55,696 nucleotides of DNA, from positions 1 to 55,696 of the forward strand of contig JAFZOS010000086.1 in the NCBI GenBank assembly GCA_017550535.1, read 5' to 3'. Positions within the stretch are counted from its first letter, which is position 1, and each line of letters opens with the position of its first letter. A program made the position numbers and the translations under genes. This document shows positions 34,407-43,286 of the stretch, piece by piece. Source of the stretch: Lachnospiraceae bacterium. Lineage in GTDB: Bacteria > Bacillota > Clostridia > Lachnospirales > Lachnospiraceae. The notes beneath the pieces were generated by a model that was not told the origin of the DNA, did no database searches, and worked only from the letters and a program-made list of their open reading frames with translations.

Positions 34407-35036
34407 TCACACTGAGGCATCGTTGATAGTGTCCTGCATGAGGCAGTAATTGACGATCGCAAGACCTACAAGTGAAAGCAGAAGATACAGTATAGATGAA
34501 GAGATCGATGAAGGTGATTCTCCGAGTGAGGCCTTTATATCATCGACCTTGCCGCCCATCTTATACATCCAGAAGAAACCGTAAATGCCGCAGGTTACGA
34601 TGGTAAGGAGCAGAACCATTCCGCCGGAAGTGTCCTCGGGGGTTCCGTGGATCGCATTGATCTCGTCATTTAACTTGACCATCCAGTATAAGCCGTATAT
34701 ACCGCAGGTAACAAGGCTTAATACGATACACATAACAATGCTCCTGTTTGTGCCGCCGCCCATCTGATAATTAACGGACTGCTGATAATTGTTGGCCTGC
34801 TGGTAATTATTCTGCTGATAATTATTCTGCTGATAGCCGGTGTTCTGCTTAAAAGAATCAGACTGGCCGAAGCTGTCGGGCTGCGAAAGATCGGCAGCAG
34901 GCTGCAGGTCTTCTGCAGGCTGTGTATCGACGGGCTGTTCGCCGGCCCCGGCGGTATTGCTTTCTATGGTGGCGCCGCACTCGGTACAGAACTTGGCACC
35001 ATCCTCGATATTGGATCCGCAGTTAGGACAAAACAT
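34407..35036 (-). CDS. Zinc-ribbon protein with Gln/Asn-rich linker and DUF4234 membrane domain
   Basis: The protein has 209 residues. An N-terminal zinc ribbon (CPNCGSNIEDGAKFCTECG) is followed by an acidic then Gln/Asn/Tyr-rich linker with repeated NNYQQ units, and two repeats of a membrane segment (SLVTCGIYGLYWM and TIVTCGIYGFFWM) of the DUF4234 type. This architecture is common in Lachnospiraceae; its role is unknown. The start at 35036 is chosen because AAGGAGG lies just upstream; an upstream in-frame ATG (35093) has no RBS. Confidence 0.82.
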   Translation of the reverse strand: MFCPNCGSNIEDGAKFCTECGATIESNTAGAGEQPVDTQPAEDLQPAADLSQPDSFGQSDSFKQNTGYQQNNYQQNNYQQANNYQQSVNYQMGGGTNRSIVMCIVLSLVTCGIYGLYWMVKLNDEINAIHGTPEDTSGGMVLLLTIVTCGIYGFFWMYKMGGKVDDIKASLGESPSSISSSILYLLLSLVGLAIVNYCLMQDTINDASV

Positions 35037-35176
35037 ATTTATTTCCTCCTTGGTTTTATTCAAAATTTTTATCATTATAACATCACTCTTCATAAATTGC
35101 GAGTTTTTCGATGTGTTTTTCGCTGATAAACCGTAAAATTACGACTGCCGCCGGTTGTGTAATTTTAACGAAAATA

Positions 35177-35205
35177 TTGAATTGGAAAGCCTGTTATTGT
35201 ATAAT
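35177..35205 (+). promoter_or_regulatory. Promoter of the chemoreceptor gene
   Basis: TTGAAT (35177-35182), a 17-base spacer and TATAAT (35200-35205), with start near 35212. AAGGGGG precedes the ATG at 35242. The site looks sigma-A-like and not like the flagellar sigma-D consensus. Confidence 0.75.
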
Positions 35206-35241
35206 CTTATATAACCAGCTTACTATCCAAGGGGGTACAAC

Positions 35242-37005
35242 ATGGAGAATCGGACGGATAACGCAAAAAACACTGAAGTTAAAAAGGCAGTTGCAAAGAA
35301 AAATGATGTTAAGAAGAAAGAAGTAAAAAAGAACACCGAAAAAGTCTCTTTCATTAATTCCATATGTTTTAAGATCATGATGCTGGTGATAGCATCACTG
35401 GTGATAGCGGTGGTTGTTGTCATGCTGCTTACGATCACCAGGTTTAAGAAAGCCATGGTAACGCAGATGAACACACAGCTTCTGTACATGGCCGAAACCG
35501 AGAAAAATGTCATCGACGTTGAAACCGGCGGCGTTGTGCAGATGATCTCCAACTACGCCGATATCCTTGATACGGTAAGGATCGACGGTTATTCGACGAA
35601 TAACATCATGCTGGTTACCGAGGAAGGTTTTGTAAAATACAGTCAGAACGGTTATCTGGCAGGTGAGGATATAACTATCCAGGAATTCTTTGACATGCAC
35701 GCCAAGGGTGACAGCGGTCTGTTTGAGTATAAGCTCCCGAACGGTGAGGACAGGCTTGCCGCATATTCCATCATCAAGGTTAACTGGCTCCTTGTATGTG
35801 ACGTATCAAGGGCTGAGGTAATGAGCAAGGCAAATGCCATAAGGAATCAGGCGATCCTGGTTGCGGTGGTAGTACTCATCGTTTGTGCGATACTGGCATA
35901 CATATTAAGCGCGATGATCGTAAAACCCATAAAGATGCTGACCGAGGTTATCGTAAGGACATCGGAGTTTAATTTCAAGAAGAGCAAAAGGGCCGATCAG
36001 CTTTGCAAGCGTCATGATGAGACGGGAGGAATGGCAAGGGCGGTTGTACTTATGAGGAGCAACCTTGCCAATATGGTGGGCAACATCGAAAACGCGAGCA
36101 CGAAGATAGACGGCAACGTAAACCAGCTGCAGAGTGTTACGAATGTCGTTAACAATATGTGTACCGATAACTCGGCCACAACACAGGAACTTGCCGCAGG
36201 AATGGAAGAAACGGCAGCAACGACCGAAAGCATCTACGCAAATATCGGTTATATGCAGAACGGTGCAAAGGATATAACGAACTTATCCGAAAACGGCGAT
36301 GCACTGAGCGTCGAGGTTATGGAGCGCGCCAATGCCCTTCGTGATAAAACAATGGATGCGACCCGCAGGACCAATGAAACATATAATTCCGTTAAGATAC
36401 GTTCGGCAAATGCCATTGAGGGCAGCAAGGCCGTAAGCAAGATAAACGAGCTTACCGAAGCTATCATGTCCATTTCATCACAGACAAGCCTGCTTGCGCT
36501 TAATGCAAGTATCGAGGCAGCCCGTGCCGGTGAAGCGGGACGCGGATTTGCGGTTGTTGCAACTGAGATCGGACATCTTGCCGAGCAGACCAGCAAATCG
36601 GTTACCGATATCAACGGTATAGTGGGTGAAGTTAACGCAGCGGTTGCCAACATGACCTCATGTCTTGAGGAGACCACGGCCTTCCTTGAGGATACGGTAC
36701 TTAACGATTATAGGGAATTTGCCGAAGTCAGCGAACAGTACAGTGCCGATGCCATCGAATTCAAACGCAGCATGAATGACGTACACGAGTCGATCATCAA
36801 CCTGGCCGATTCGATATCAAAGATCTCCGATGCAATGTCGCGGATCACGTCAACAGTCGGAGAATCAACACTCGGTGTTACGGATATCGCGGATAAGACG
36901 ACCGACATGGTATCAAGGACATCAAGGACCAACGATCTTGTTGAGGAAAGCCTGCAGTGCGTTGAACAGCTTAAATCGATAGTCGGTGAATTTATCATTG
37001 AATAG
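35242..37005 (+). CDS. Methyl-accepting chemotaxis protein with Cache-like sensor
   Basis: This 587-residue chemoreceptor has an N-terminal Lys-rich cytoplasmic tail (about residues 1-35), TM1 (about 45-68) and a small extracellular Cache-like ligand domain (about 70-195, including [30 protein letters not shown]). TM2 (about 211-235), a HAMP-like linker and the signalling hairpin follow; the tip reads [25 protein letters not shown] (about 412-436). It would report an extracellular small molecule to CheA. The unusually basic N-terminus, with repeated KK(N/E)VK motifs, is notable. No che genes are nearby. Confidence 0.93.
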   Translation: MENRTDNAKNTEVKKAVAKKNDVKKKEVKKNTEKVSFINSICFKIMMLVIASLVIAVVVVMLLTITRFKKAMVTQMNTQLLYMAETEKNVIDVETGGVVQMISNYADILDTVRIDGYSTNNIMLVTEEGFVKYSQNGYLAGEDITIQEFFDMHAKGDSGLFEYKLPNGEDRLAAYSIIKVNWLLVCDVSRAEVMSKANAIRNQAILVAVVVLIVCAILAYILSAMIVKPIKMLTEVIVRTSEFNFKKSKRADQLCKRHDETGGMARAVVLMRSNLANMVGNIENASTKIDGNVNQLQSVTNVVNNMCTDNSATTQELAAGMEETAATTESIYANIGYMQNGAKDITNLSENGDALSVEVMERANALRDKTMDATRRTNETYNSVKIRSANAIEGSKAVSKINELTEAIMSISSQTSLLALNASIEAARAGEAGRGFAVVATEIGHLAEQTSKSVTDINGIVGEVNAAVANMTSCLEETTAFLEDTVLNDYREFAEVSEQYSADAIEFKRSMNDVHESIINLADSISKISDAMSRITSTVGESTLGVTDIADKTTDMVSRTSRTNDLVEESLQCVEQLKSIVGEFIIE

Positions 37006-37039
37006 TAGGAAATGATGTAATAAAATGTGTTCTATGTGG

Positions 37040-37066
37040 AGCCGCGGGCATCCCGCGGCTCTTATC
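37040..37066 (+). terminator. Terminator of the chemoreceptor gene
   Basis: The perfect 9-bp GC-rich stem AGCCGCGGG/CCCGCGGCT has a 3-base loop, followed by a T-containing stretch (CTTATCATTT). It separates the receptor from argC. Confidence 0.75.
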
Positions 37067-37087
37067 ATTTATATTAAGGAGTAAAAT

Positions 37088-38044
37088 ATGACCAAAGTTT
37101 ACATAGACGGAAGCGCCGGTACCACGGGCCTTCGGATAAACGAAAGGTTTGAAGGAAGGGATGATATCACGGTTATCCGCATTCCGGATGAGTTAAGGAA
37201 GGATAATAATGAGCGCGCCAAATATTTAAACGAAGCGGACATTTCGTTTTTATGCCTGCCTGATGATGCGGCAAGGGAAGCGGTATCGCTTATGGATCCC
37301 AACAATAAAAGGACCGTACTTATAGATACCTCTACGGCCCACAGGACGGATCCTAACTGGGCATACGGTATCCCGGAGCTCTCGGATGAGTTTAGGGATA
37401 AGATAAGGGAAAGCAAACGCATCGCCGTGCCCGGCTGCTATGCATCGGGTTTTATCATGATGGTCTATCCCCTTATTAAGGAGGGTGTTATATCAAATGA
37501 TTATCCGGTGACCGTAAGTGCTCTTTCCGGTTACAGCGGAGCCGGTAAGAAGGCTATAGCTTTATATGAGGGTGAAGGCAAGACGGATGATCTTTTTGCG
37601 CCCCGCCAGTATGCCCTTGCACAGCAGCATAAGCACTTAAAGGAAATGCAGTTTATAAGCGGCCTTAAGCGGGCGCCGATATTCACGCCCGTGGTTGATG
37701 ACTATTACTGCGGCATGCTTGTGACTCTTCCCCTGTATACACATTTGCTTAAAAGCAGGGTAAGTCCCGAAGGGCTTCGCGATATCCTTTTTGAGTATTA
37801 TAAGGGAGAATCATTTGTAAAGGTAATGCCTTATGGAAGCGAAGCGGATATGAGCGGATTCTTATCTGCAAACGATATGCGCGGCCGTGATGATATAAAG
37901 TTATATGTTACCGGCAACGAGGAGCGGATAATAGTAAACGCAAGCTTTGACAACCTTGGCAAGGGGGCTTCGGGCGCCGCTGTACAGTGCATGAACATAG
38001 TCCTTGGCCTTCCCGAAACAACCGGCCTTAACCTGGGGGTGTAA
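37088..38044 (+). CDS. argC: N-acetyl-gamma-glutamyl-phosphate reductase, short (type 2) form
   Basis: This 318-residue NADPH-dependent enzyme carries out the third step of arginine biosynthesis. The nucleotide-binding start is VYIDGSAGTTGLRI, and the catalytic Cys is in VPGCYASGF (about residue 116). The length of about 310 residues and sequence pattern fit the second ArgC class rather than the 345-residue class. Other arginine genes are absent here. lgt follows at once (stop 38044, ATG 38046) with its RBS inside the argC end. Confidence 0.93.
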   Translation: MTKVYIDGSAGTTGLRINERFEGRDDITVIRIPDELRKDNNERAKYLNEADISFLCLPDDAAREAVSLMDPNNKRTVLIDTSTAHRTDPNWAYGIPELSDEFRDKIRESKRIAVPGCYASGFIMMVYPLIKEGVISNDYPVTVSALSGYSGAGKKAIALYEGEGKTDDLFAPRQYALAQQHKHLKEMQFISGLKRAPIFTPVVDDYYCGMLVTLPLYTHLLKSRVSPEGLRDILFEYYKGESFVKVMPYGSEADMSGFLSANDMRGRDDIKLYVTGNEERIIVNASFDNLGKGASGAAVQCMNIVLGLPETTGLNLGV

Positions 38045-38045
38045 A

Positions 38046-38840
38046 ATGGCAATAAACTTATTCTCGATCGGACCGTTCACGGTCCACGGCTACGGCCTTA
38101 TGATAGGACTCGGCTTTGTCCTCGGCATATATGTAAGCTCTTTTATGGCGCGCCGTTTCGGGCTGTCAGATGACCATATCACAAACATAGCCATGTGCGT
38201 GCTCATTTTCGGTTTCATGGGCGGGAAGCTTTTGTATATCCTGGTGAATTTCAAGGATTTCATAAAAGCGCCGCTTGCTTTGCTCGGATCGGAAGGATTC
38301 GTGGTTTACGGCGGGATAATAACGGGAATACTGTCGATATATATTTACTGCAGGATAAAAAAGCTTGATTTTATATCATATATGGACACGCTGTCCCCGG
38401 GAGTTGCGATCTGCCAGGGGCTCGGAAGGGTAGGCTGCTTTCTGGCAGGCTGCTGCTACGGCAGGGAAACAACATCGCATTTCGGTGTCGTTTTTCCGCA
38501 GGGCTGCCTCGCACCGGCGGGAGTGAGGCTCATACCAACGCAGCTTATTTCGGCGGTGTTTAATCTGTGTGTGGCGGCCTTTCTTATCTTCATGTTTAAA
38601 AAAGTAAGATACAGGGGGATCATCTCCGGACTGTATCTTATGTTCTACGGCATCGGCCGTTTCATTATCGAATTTTTCAGGGGTGATGTTGAAAGGGGGA
38701 GCATTGCCGGACTCCCGACTTCACAGTTCATCTCGATATTTATGGTGATATTTGCGGGCGGCTACCTTTATTTTGCATTTAAGAGTGCAAGGCAGCCGGA
38801 ATATGTTATTCAATCTTCCCAAACTGACGATAATACCTGA
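38046..38840 (+). CDS. lgt: Prolipoprotein diacylglyceryl transferase
   Basis: This 264-residue membrane enzyme attaches diacylglycerol to the lipobox Cys of prolipoproteins. It has about seven membrane segments and the Lgt signature region GRVGCFLAGCCYGR (about residues 122-135), a divergent form common in Clostridia, plus the FGGHYMIGR-like start HGYGLMIGLGF. The ATG at 38046 follows a GGGGGTG site in the argC end. Its 3' end overlaps lepB on the other strand by 35 bases. Lipoprotein genes in the window (42037, 47558) are potential clients. Confidence 0.92.
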   Translation: MAINLFSIGPFTVHGYGLMIGLGFVLGIYVSSFMARRFGLSDDHITNIAMCVLIFGFMGGKLLYILVNFKDFIKAPLALLGSEGFVVYGGIITGILSIYIYCRIKKLDFISYMDTLSPGVAICQGLGRVGCFLAGCCYGRETTSHFGVVFPQGCLAPAGVRLIPTQLISAVFNLCVAAFLIFMFKKVRYRGIISGLYLMFYGIGRFIIEFFRGDVERGSIAGLPTSQFISIFMVIFAGGYLYFAFKSARQPEYVIQSSQTDDNT

Positions 38841-39375
38841 ATACCGCCTTGCCGAGGATCTTTTCGCGCTTTAAGAACGGGTGTACCCAGAACCTTGAAT
38901 CCGCTGACTGGTTGCGGTTATCGCCCATCATGAAGTAGCAGCCTTCGGGAATGGTCACAGGACCGTAATCGCCCACCGCATCAACCTTTACATAGGGCTC
39001 GTTAAGCGGCATTGCATCTGAGTTTATATATACACGTCCGTCCTTTACTTCAAGGGTCTCACCCGGCATTCCGATGACACGTTTTATAAAGAGCTGGCTT
39101 TCATCATCCGGGTATTTGAAGATGATGATATCACCGCGCTGCGGGCCGTTCTTTTTATATGCAAGCCTGTTGCCGAATATCCTGTCGCCTGTCATTATCG
39201 TGGGTTCCATGGACGCCGAAGGGATCACGGCATTAACAAGAATGAACATGTTCACGACGACCGCGATCACAACTGCGATCTCAAGTACCAGTACCCATTC
39301 CATTATCTCGCGTTTTATTTCGGCCTTGCTCATTTTCGGAGCGGGCAGTCTCTTCACGGAGTTATCTTTTGCCAT
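38806..39375 (-). CDS. lepB: Signal peptidase I
   Basis: This 189-residue type I signal peptidase has one N-terminal membrane anchor (about residues 27-49). The catalytic Ser is in IPSASMEPTI (about residue 55) and the Lys in LFIKRVIGMPGE (about 98), with the GDNRNQSADSR box (about 153-163) near the C-terminus. It removes Sec signal peptides outside the membrane. GAGGTG precedes the ATG. Convergent with and overlapping lgt. Confidence 0.95.
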   Translation of the reverse strand: MAKDNSVKRLPAPKMSKAEIKREIMEWVLVLEIAVVIAVVVNMFILVNAVIPSASMEPTIMTGDRIFGNRLAYKKNGPQRGDIIIFKYPDDESQLFIKRVIGMPGETLEVKDGRVYINSDAMPLNEPYVKVDAVGDYGPVTIPEGCYFMMGDNRNQSADSRFWVHPFLKREKILGKAVFRYYRQFGKIE

Positions 39376-39459
39376 TTTTCACCTCACAGCCCCTGATTGA
39401 CTACGTTTCCCTATTATAGTACAATCGTAGGCGAATTACAAGGACGGAGTGCAGGTAAG

Positions 39460-40914
39460 ATGTTGTTTAATTCACTGCCTTTTTTGATATTCTTTCCCAT
39501 AGTCATCCTGTTTTATTTTATTATCCCAAACAGGTACAGGTATATATGGCTGCTTTTGTGCAGCTATTTTTTCTATGCGTGTCAGGACAGCTCCGCCACC
39601 GTACTTTTAATGGTATCGACAGTGATAACCTGGTCTGCGGGACGCCTTGTTTATAATGCGGATATTCCCGGACAGAAAAAACTGTACGTTGCGATCGGTT
39701 TTGTGCTTAACCTTTCTATACTCATCTATTTTAAATATGCGGGATTCTTCACGGGGCTTTTAACCGATACCGGCAGTTTTTCCCTTGTGCTTCCGGCGGG
39801 TATTTCGTTTTATACCTTCCAGTCCCTTACTTACATAGTTGACTGCTACCGGGAGGAGGTTGAACCTGAAAACAATATACTTAAATACGCTTTGTTTGTT
39901 TCATTTTTCCCATGCATCCTATCGGGTCCCATCGAGCGTTCAAAACACCTTCTTCCACAGATAAACGATGAGCATTCTCCCGACCTTATCCGCATAAAGG
40001 AAGGTCTGTTTACCATGCTCTGGGGCTATTTTCTTAAGATGGTCATTGTATCCAGGCTCGATATACTTACCTCGAATGTATTTAACCCAAATGCGGGAGG
40101 GGTATCGCAGGGCAGTGTTTCCTGCGGAATGCCGATGCTTATTGCGATGTTTGCATACAGTTTTAAGATATACTGCGATTTTGCCGGCTATTCATTTATA
40201 GCAATAGGGGCGGCAAGAGTCATGGGCTTTGAGCTTATAAGGAACTTTAAACAGCCCTATCTTGCGACAAGTGTTTCCGATTTCTGGCGCAGGTGGCATA
40301 TATCGTTATCGACGTGGTTCAGGGATTATCTGTATATACCCCTTGGAGGCAGCAGGAAGGGCGACCTAAGAAGATACCTTAATATAATGATAGTGTTTGC
40401 CGTAAGCGGTATATGGCACGGGGCGACTCTCAATTTCCTTATATGGGGACTGCTGTTTGGTATATATCAGGTTTTGGGCTATGCGTGTAAGCCGATTAAG
40501 GCAAAAGCGTCGGCACTGTTTAAGCTTGATTCTCATAAGCGGGCGGAGCGGGTTTTGTGTATTGCGTTTACTTATCTGCTCGTCAGCGTTACATGGACGT
40601 TCTTCAGGCAGGAGAGCTTTGCCGGAGCGATCGATGATATTTCCCGTACCTTCAGCGGCATAAGGCTTTCGTGGCTCTTTGACGGTTCGCTTGCCGGGCT
40701 GGGGCTCGGTACGATGAACCTTTTGTTTGTGCTGCTTGCGATCCTGATCCTGATTTTGGTTGACATAATGTGCGAAAAGAAGGGATGCGAAGTCTATTCA
40801 CTTATGGACCGGACTCCCGCCTTTGCAAGATGGTGTGTTTATTACCTTTTGTTCATAATGATACTGTTATCATGTAATCTGTCCACTCAGGAATTTCTGT
40901 ATCAGAAGTTCTGA
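39460..40914 (+). CDS. MBOAT-family membrane O-acyltransferase (AlgI/PatA-like)
   Basis: This 484-residue polytopic protein has the AlgI/DltB-like motifs FWRRWHISLSTWFRDYLYIPLGG (about residues 278-300) and GIWHGATLNFLIWG, with the conserved active His in WHGAT (about 321). It moves acyl groups, usually acetyl, across the membrane to a surface polymer. ATG 39460 lies after GGAG/GCAGG; an open extension upstream overlaps the lepB promoter region. It is followed 16 bases later by an SGNH-like partner, the usual pairing for wall or exopolysaccharide O-acetylation. Confidence 0.92.
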   Translation: MLFNSLPFLIFFPIVILFYFIIPNRYRYIWLLLCSYFFYACQDSSATVLLMVSTVITWSAGRLVYNADIPGQKKLYVAIGFVLNLSILIYFKYAGFFTGLLTDTGSFSLVLPAGISFYTFQSLTYIVDCYREEVEPENNILKYALFVSFFPCILSGPIERSKHLLPQINDEHSPDLIRIKEGLFTMLWGYFLKMVIVSRLDILTSNVFNPNAGGVSQGSVSCGMPMLIAMFAYSFKIYCDFAGYSFIAIGAARVMGFELIRNFKQPYLATSVSDFWRRWHISLSTWFRDYLYIPLGGSRKGDLRRYLNIMIVFAVSGIWHGATLNFLIWGLLFGIYQVLGYACKPIKAKASALFKLDSHKRAERVLCIAFTYLLVSVTWTFFRQESFAGAIDDISRTFSGIRLSWLFDGSLAGLGLGTMNLLFVLLAILILILVDIMCEKKGCEVYSLMDRTPAFARWCVYYLLFIMILLSCNLSTQEFLYQKF

Positions 40915-40930
40915 TCATAACGGGGTTTAT

Positions 40931-41914
40931 ATGAAAAGCTACGGCAGGTTTCTTTTAAAGTGCATACTGGCCCTTGTTCCGCTGTTTCTCATACAGGGAT
41001 TCACACTCCTTTTTCCCATGTGTTATATGGATGAGGAGTATCCGTCGTGGCATTATACAAAGATGGTGGAGGAAGGCAGGATAAAGCCCGTTTCTTCAGG
41101 CCGGGCTGCGCTTATCCTGGGTGATTCCAGAGCAATGGCCGATATCGTTCCGGAAATGATGGGCGAAAGTTATGTAAACCTGGGCGTCGGTGGGGCAACG
41201 CCGGTCGAGATGTATTTTGCGCTTGAAAGATATATAAAGAATAACGGAGCGCCCGAAAGCGTGATCATAATGTTCGCGCCGTTTCATTACTCCTATATGG
41301 ACAACTATAAAACAAGGACCATGTACTTTAAGCACTTGGGATTTGCAGAAGCCATGCGGGTATATTCGCAGGGCCGCTCATATGATGCCGCTGTGTTTGA
41401 CGACTTTGACAGGTCGGATATATTAAGCATGTATGCGGGGCTTCCGGACAGCTATCTGCCAGCACTTATAAACGCCAAGGTTACGGGCAGGCTCAACATA
41501 AACCGCTCGCTATATTCAGAGCAGGTTTTAAACAGGGGACATGCGCTTTACGGAACGGATGACGGCAACGGCGATGTAAATTACGAAGCGACCTACGAGC
41601 ATATGAACAGGGACGGGGAGCATCTTCTGATAACATATTATTTTGAAAAGCTCTTAAAGCTCTGTTCGGAAAACGCTATAAGGACGATCGTACTCCAGCC
41701 GCCCATGAATGAGGCATCCTGCAGTGCTCTTCATGAGAGCTATGTAAAGGAGTATTTTAGTTATGTAAACCAAATCGCGAATGATAATCCGGATATCGTC
41801 TTTGAGGATGAGATCCCCTGCTATGATAATGAGTATTTCGGTGATCCCTCCCACCTTAATGAGAAGGGCGCAAGGCAATACACAGGGGCGATAATTGACA
41901 AATATATTAATTAA
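40931..41914 (+). CDS. Membrane-anchored SGNH-like acyltransferase partner (AlgX/DltD-like)
   Basis: This 327-residue protein has one N-terminal membrane segment (about residues 8-30) and an extracellular SGNH-fold domain. Block I is LILGDSRAM with the nucleophile Ser (about 62), a GVGG block follows, and block V is GDPSHLNEKG with Asp and His. MBOAT proteins hand acetyl groups to such SGNH enzymes for final transfer to sugar. The acceptor polymer is not shown by context. It sits 16 bases after the MBOAT gene. Confidence 0.82.
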   Translation: MKSYGRFLLKCILALVPLFLIQGFTLLFPMCYMDEEYPSWHYTKMVEEGRIKPVSSGRAALILGDSRAMADIVPEMMGESYVNLGVGGATPVEMYFALERYIKNNGAPESVIIMFAPFHYSYMDNYKTRTMYFKHLGFAEAMRVYSQGRSYDAAVFDDFDRSDILSMYAGLPDSYLPALINAKVTGRLNINRSLYSEQVLNRGHALYGTDDGNGDVNYEATYEHMNRDGEHLLITYYFEKLLKLCSENAIRTIVLQPPMNEASCSALHESYVKEYFSYVNQIANDNPDIVFEDEIPCYDNEYFGDPSHLNEKGARQYTGAIIDKYIN

Positions 41915-41970
41915 ATATAATAAAATCACAAAAACTTGTGTATTTTATCAGTGACTTATACAATGTTTTG

Positions 41971-41979
41971 TGGTACAAT
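41971..41979 (+). promoter_or_regulatory. Extended -10 promoter of the DUF3048 gene
   Basis: TGgTACAAT with weak -35 similarity (GTGACT) 17 bases upstream. The start would be near 41986, leaving about 50 bases to the ATG. Confidence 0.5.
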
Positions 41980-42036
41980 ATGCAAAGTGGTGTGATAATA
42001 TCCTATTAGTAAGGGAATTTGTCAGGGAGGCTATAT

Positions 42037-43176
42037 ATGAAAAGGAAATATTTATTACTGTTACTGGCTCTGTCGGCCGCACTTGCGTTTAGCGGCTGTA
42101 AAAAGGAGGCTGAGGAACCGGATGAACCCGAGGTTGAAACAAGCGATGAACCCGTTATACAGCTTGTAACCGATGATAATACACAGCCCGCGGTCGATAC
42201 GACGATCGAGGCCGAGGATGAGGGTGACGATGAGGTGCGCCCGGGTATGTACAGGAGCGAGCTCACCAACGAGTGGATCGATGAGTCGCTTAAGGATCAG
42301 CGCCCCATAGCAGCAATGGTCGATAACGAAAAGACGGCACTTCCTCATTTCGGTTTATCACAGTCTGATGTGGTATATGAGATGACCAACTCTACTGCCA
42401 ATGACGGTGTTACCCGTTTCATGGTACTGTTCAAGGATTATAACAGCATCAAGCAGATAGGAAGTATTCGAAGCGTAAGGCCTACAAACTTACAGATAAT
42501 CCCCGAGTGGAATGCAGTCGTATGTCATGACGGCGGTCCCTTCTATATTGATGACTATCTTGCAAAGGATTATGTTGAGAACTTCAGCGGAACCTTCTCG
42601 CGTGTAAACAACGGTAAGTCAAGGGAGTTCACGGAATACATCCTTGAAGGCGATGTTGATAAGAACTTTGCAAGCCACAGCAAGTACAGCAAAACATACA
42701 ATGACTATTATCCGGGTCCGCATTATAAGTTCACTTCCGAAAAGAAGCAGAACGATCTGAGCCAGTACGGTGATGCGAAGTCGGCAACCCATATCCAGAT
42801 GCCTTACAGGCACAACAAGCCTTACCTTGATTATGACGAGGCGAGCGGAACTTATCTGTATTCCGAGTACGGCATGAAGCATGTTGATGCGGGCAACAAC
42901 GATACTCAGCTTGCATTTAAGAACCTTCTCATACAGAACTGCCGTTACGTTCAGTTCGATGCAAACGGATACATGATGTTCCATTCGGTTGACTTTAACC
43001 GTGACGGATACTATATCACCAACGGAAAGGTGATACCCATTACATGGTCGAAGGAAGACGAGCTTACTCCCACAAGGTACTATGACAAGGACGGCGAGGA
43101 GATCGTACTTAACACGGGAAGGACTTATGTAGCACTTGTTCCCGATGATATCTGGAGCGGCCTTACGATAGATTAA
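42037..43176 (+). CDS. DUF3048 (YerB-like) lipoprotein
   Basis: This 379-residue lipoprotein has the signal sequence MKRKYLLLLLALSAALAFSGC, with the lipid-modified Cys at 21, then an acidic spacer and the DUF3048 N-domain (RPIAAMVDNEKTALPHFGLSQ) and C-domain (GYYITNGKVIPITWSK). The family is widespread in Firmicutes and its activity is unknown. The start is chosen at 42037, with GGGAGG upstream, which puts the signal peptide at the N-terminus. A long palindromic repeat follows the stop. Confidence 0.88.
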   Translation: MKRKYLLLLLALSAALAFSGCKKEAEEPDEPEVETSDEPVIQLVTDDNTQPAVDTTIEAEDEGDDEVRPGMYRSELTNEWIDESLKDQRPIAAMVDNEKTALPHFGLSQSDVVYEMTNSTANDGVTRFMVLFKDYNSIKQIGSIRSVRPTNLQIIPEWNAVVCHDGGPFYIDDYLAKDYVENFSGTFSRVNNGKSREFTEYILEGDVDKNFASHSKYSKTYNDYYPGPHYKFTSEKKQNDLSQYGDAKSATHIQMPYRHNKPYLDYDEASGTYLYSEYGMKHVDAGNNDTQLAFKNLLIQNCRYVQFDANGYMMFHSVDFNRDGYYITNGKVIPITWSKEDELTPTRYYDKDGEEIVLNTGRTYVALVPDDIWSGLTID

Positions 43177-43191
43177 GATTTATACACGGGC

Positions 43192-43259
43192 AGACACGGG
43201 GACGGTTCTTCCGTCTGGCTTTGCGAACAAAACCAGACGGAAGAACCGTCCCCGTGTCT
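43192..43259. repeat. Long palindromic repeat, copy 3
   Basis: The 27-bp arms (43192-43218 and 43233-43259) are perfect inverted repeats; the spacer CTTTGCGAACAAAA extends the pairing. It lies between the DUF3048 gene and the ATP-grasp gene, both on the plus strand, with no other terminator or promoter in that 110-base gap. Confidence 0.95.
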
Positions 43260-43286
43260 TACCATTAAATTTGGGAGGAGAATTCT

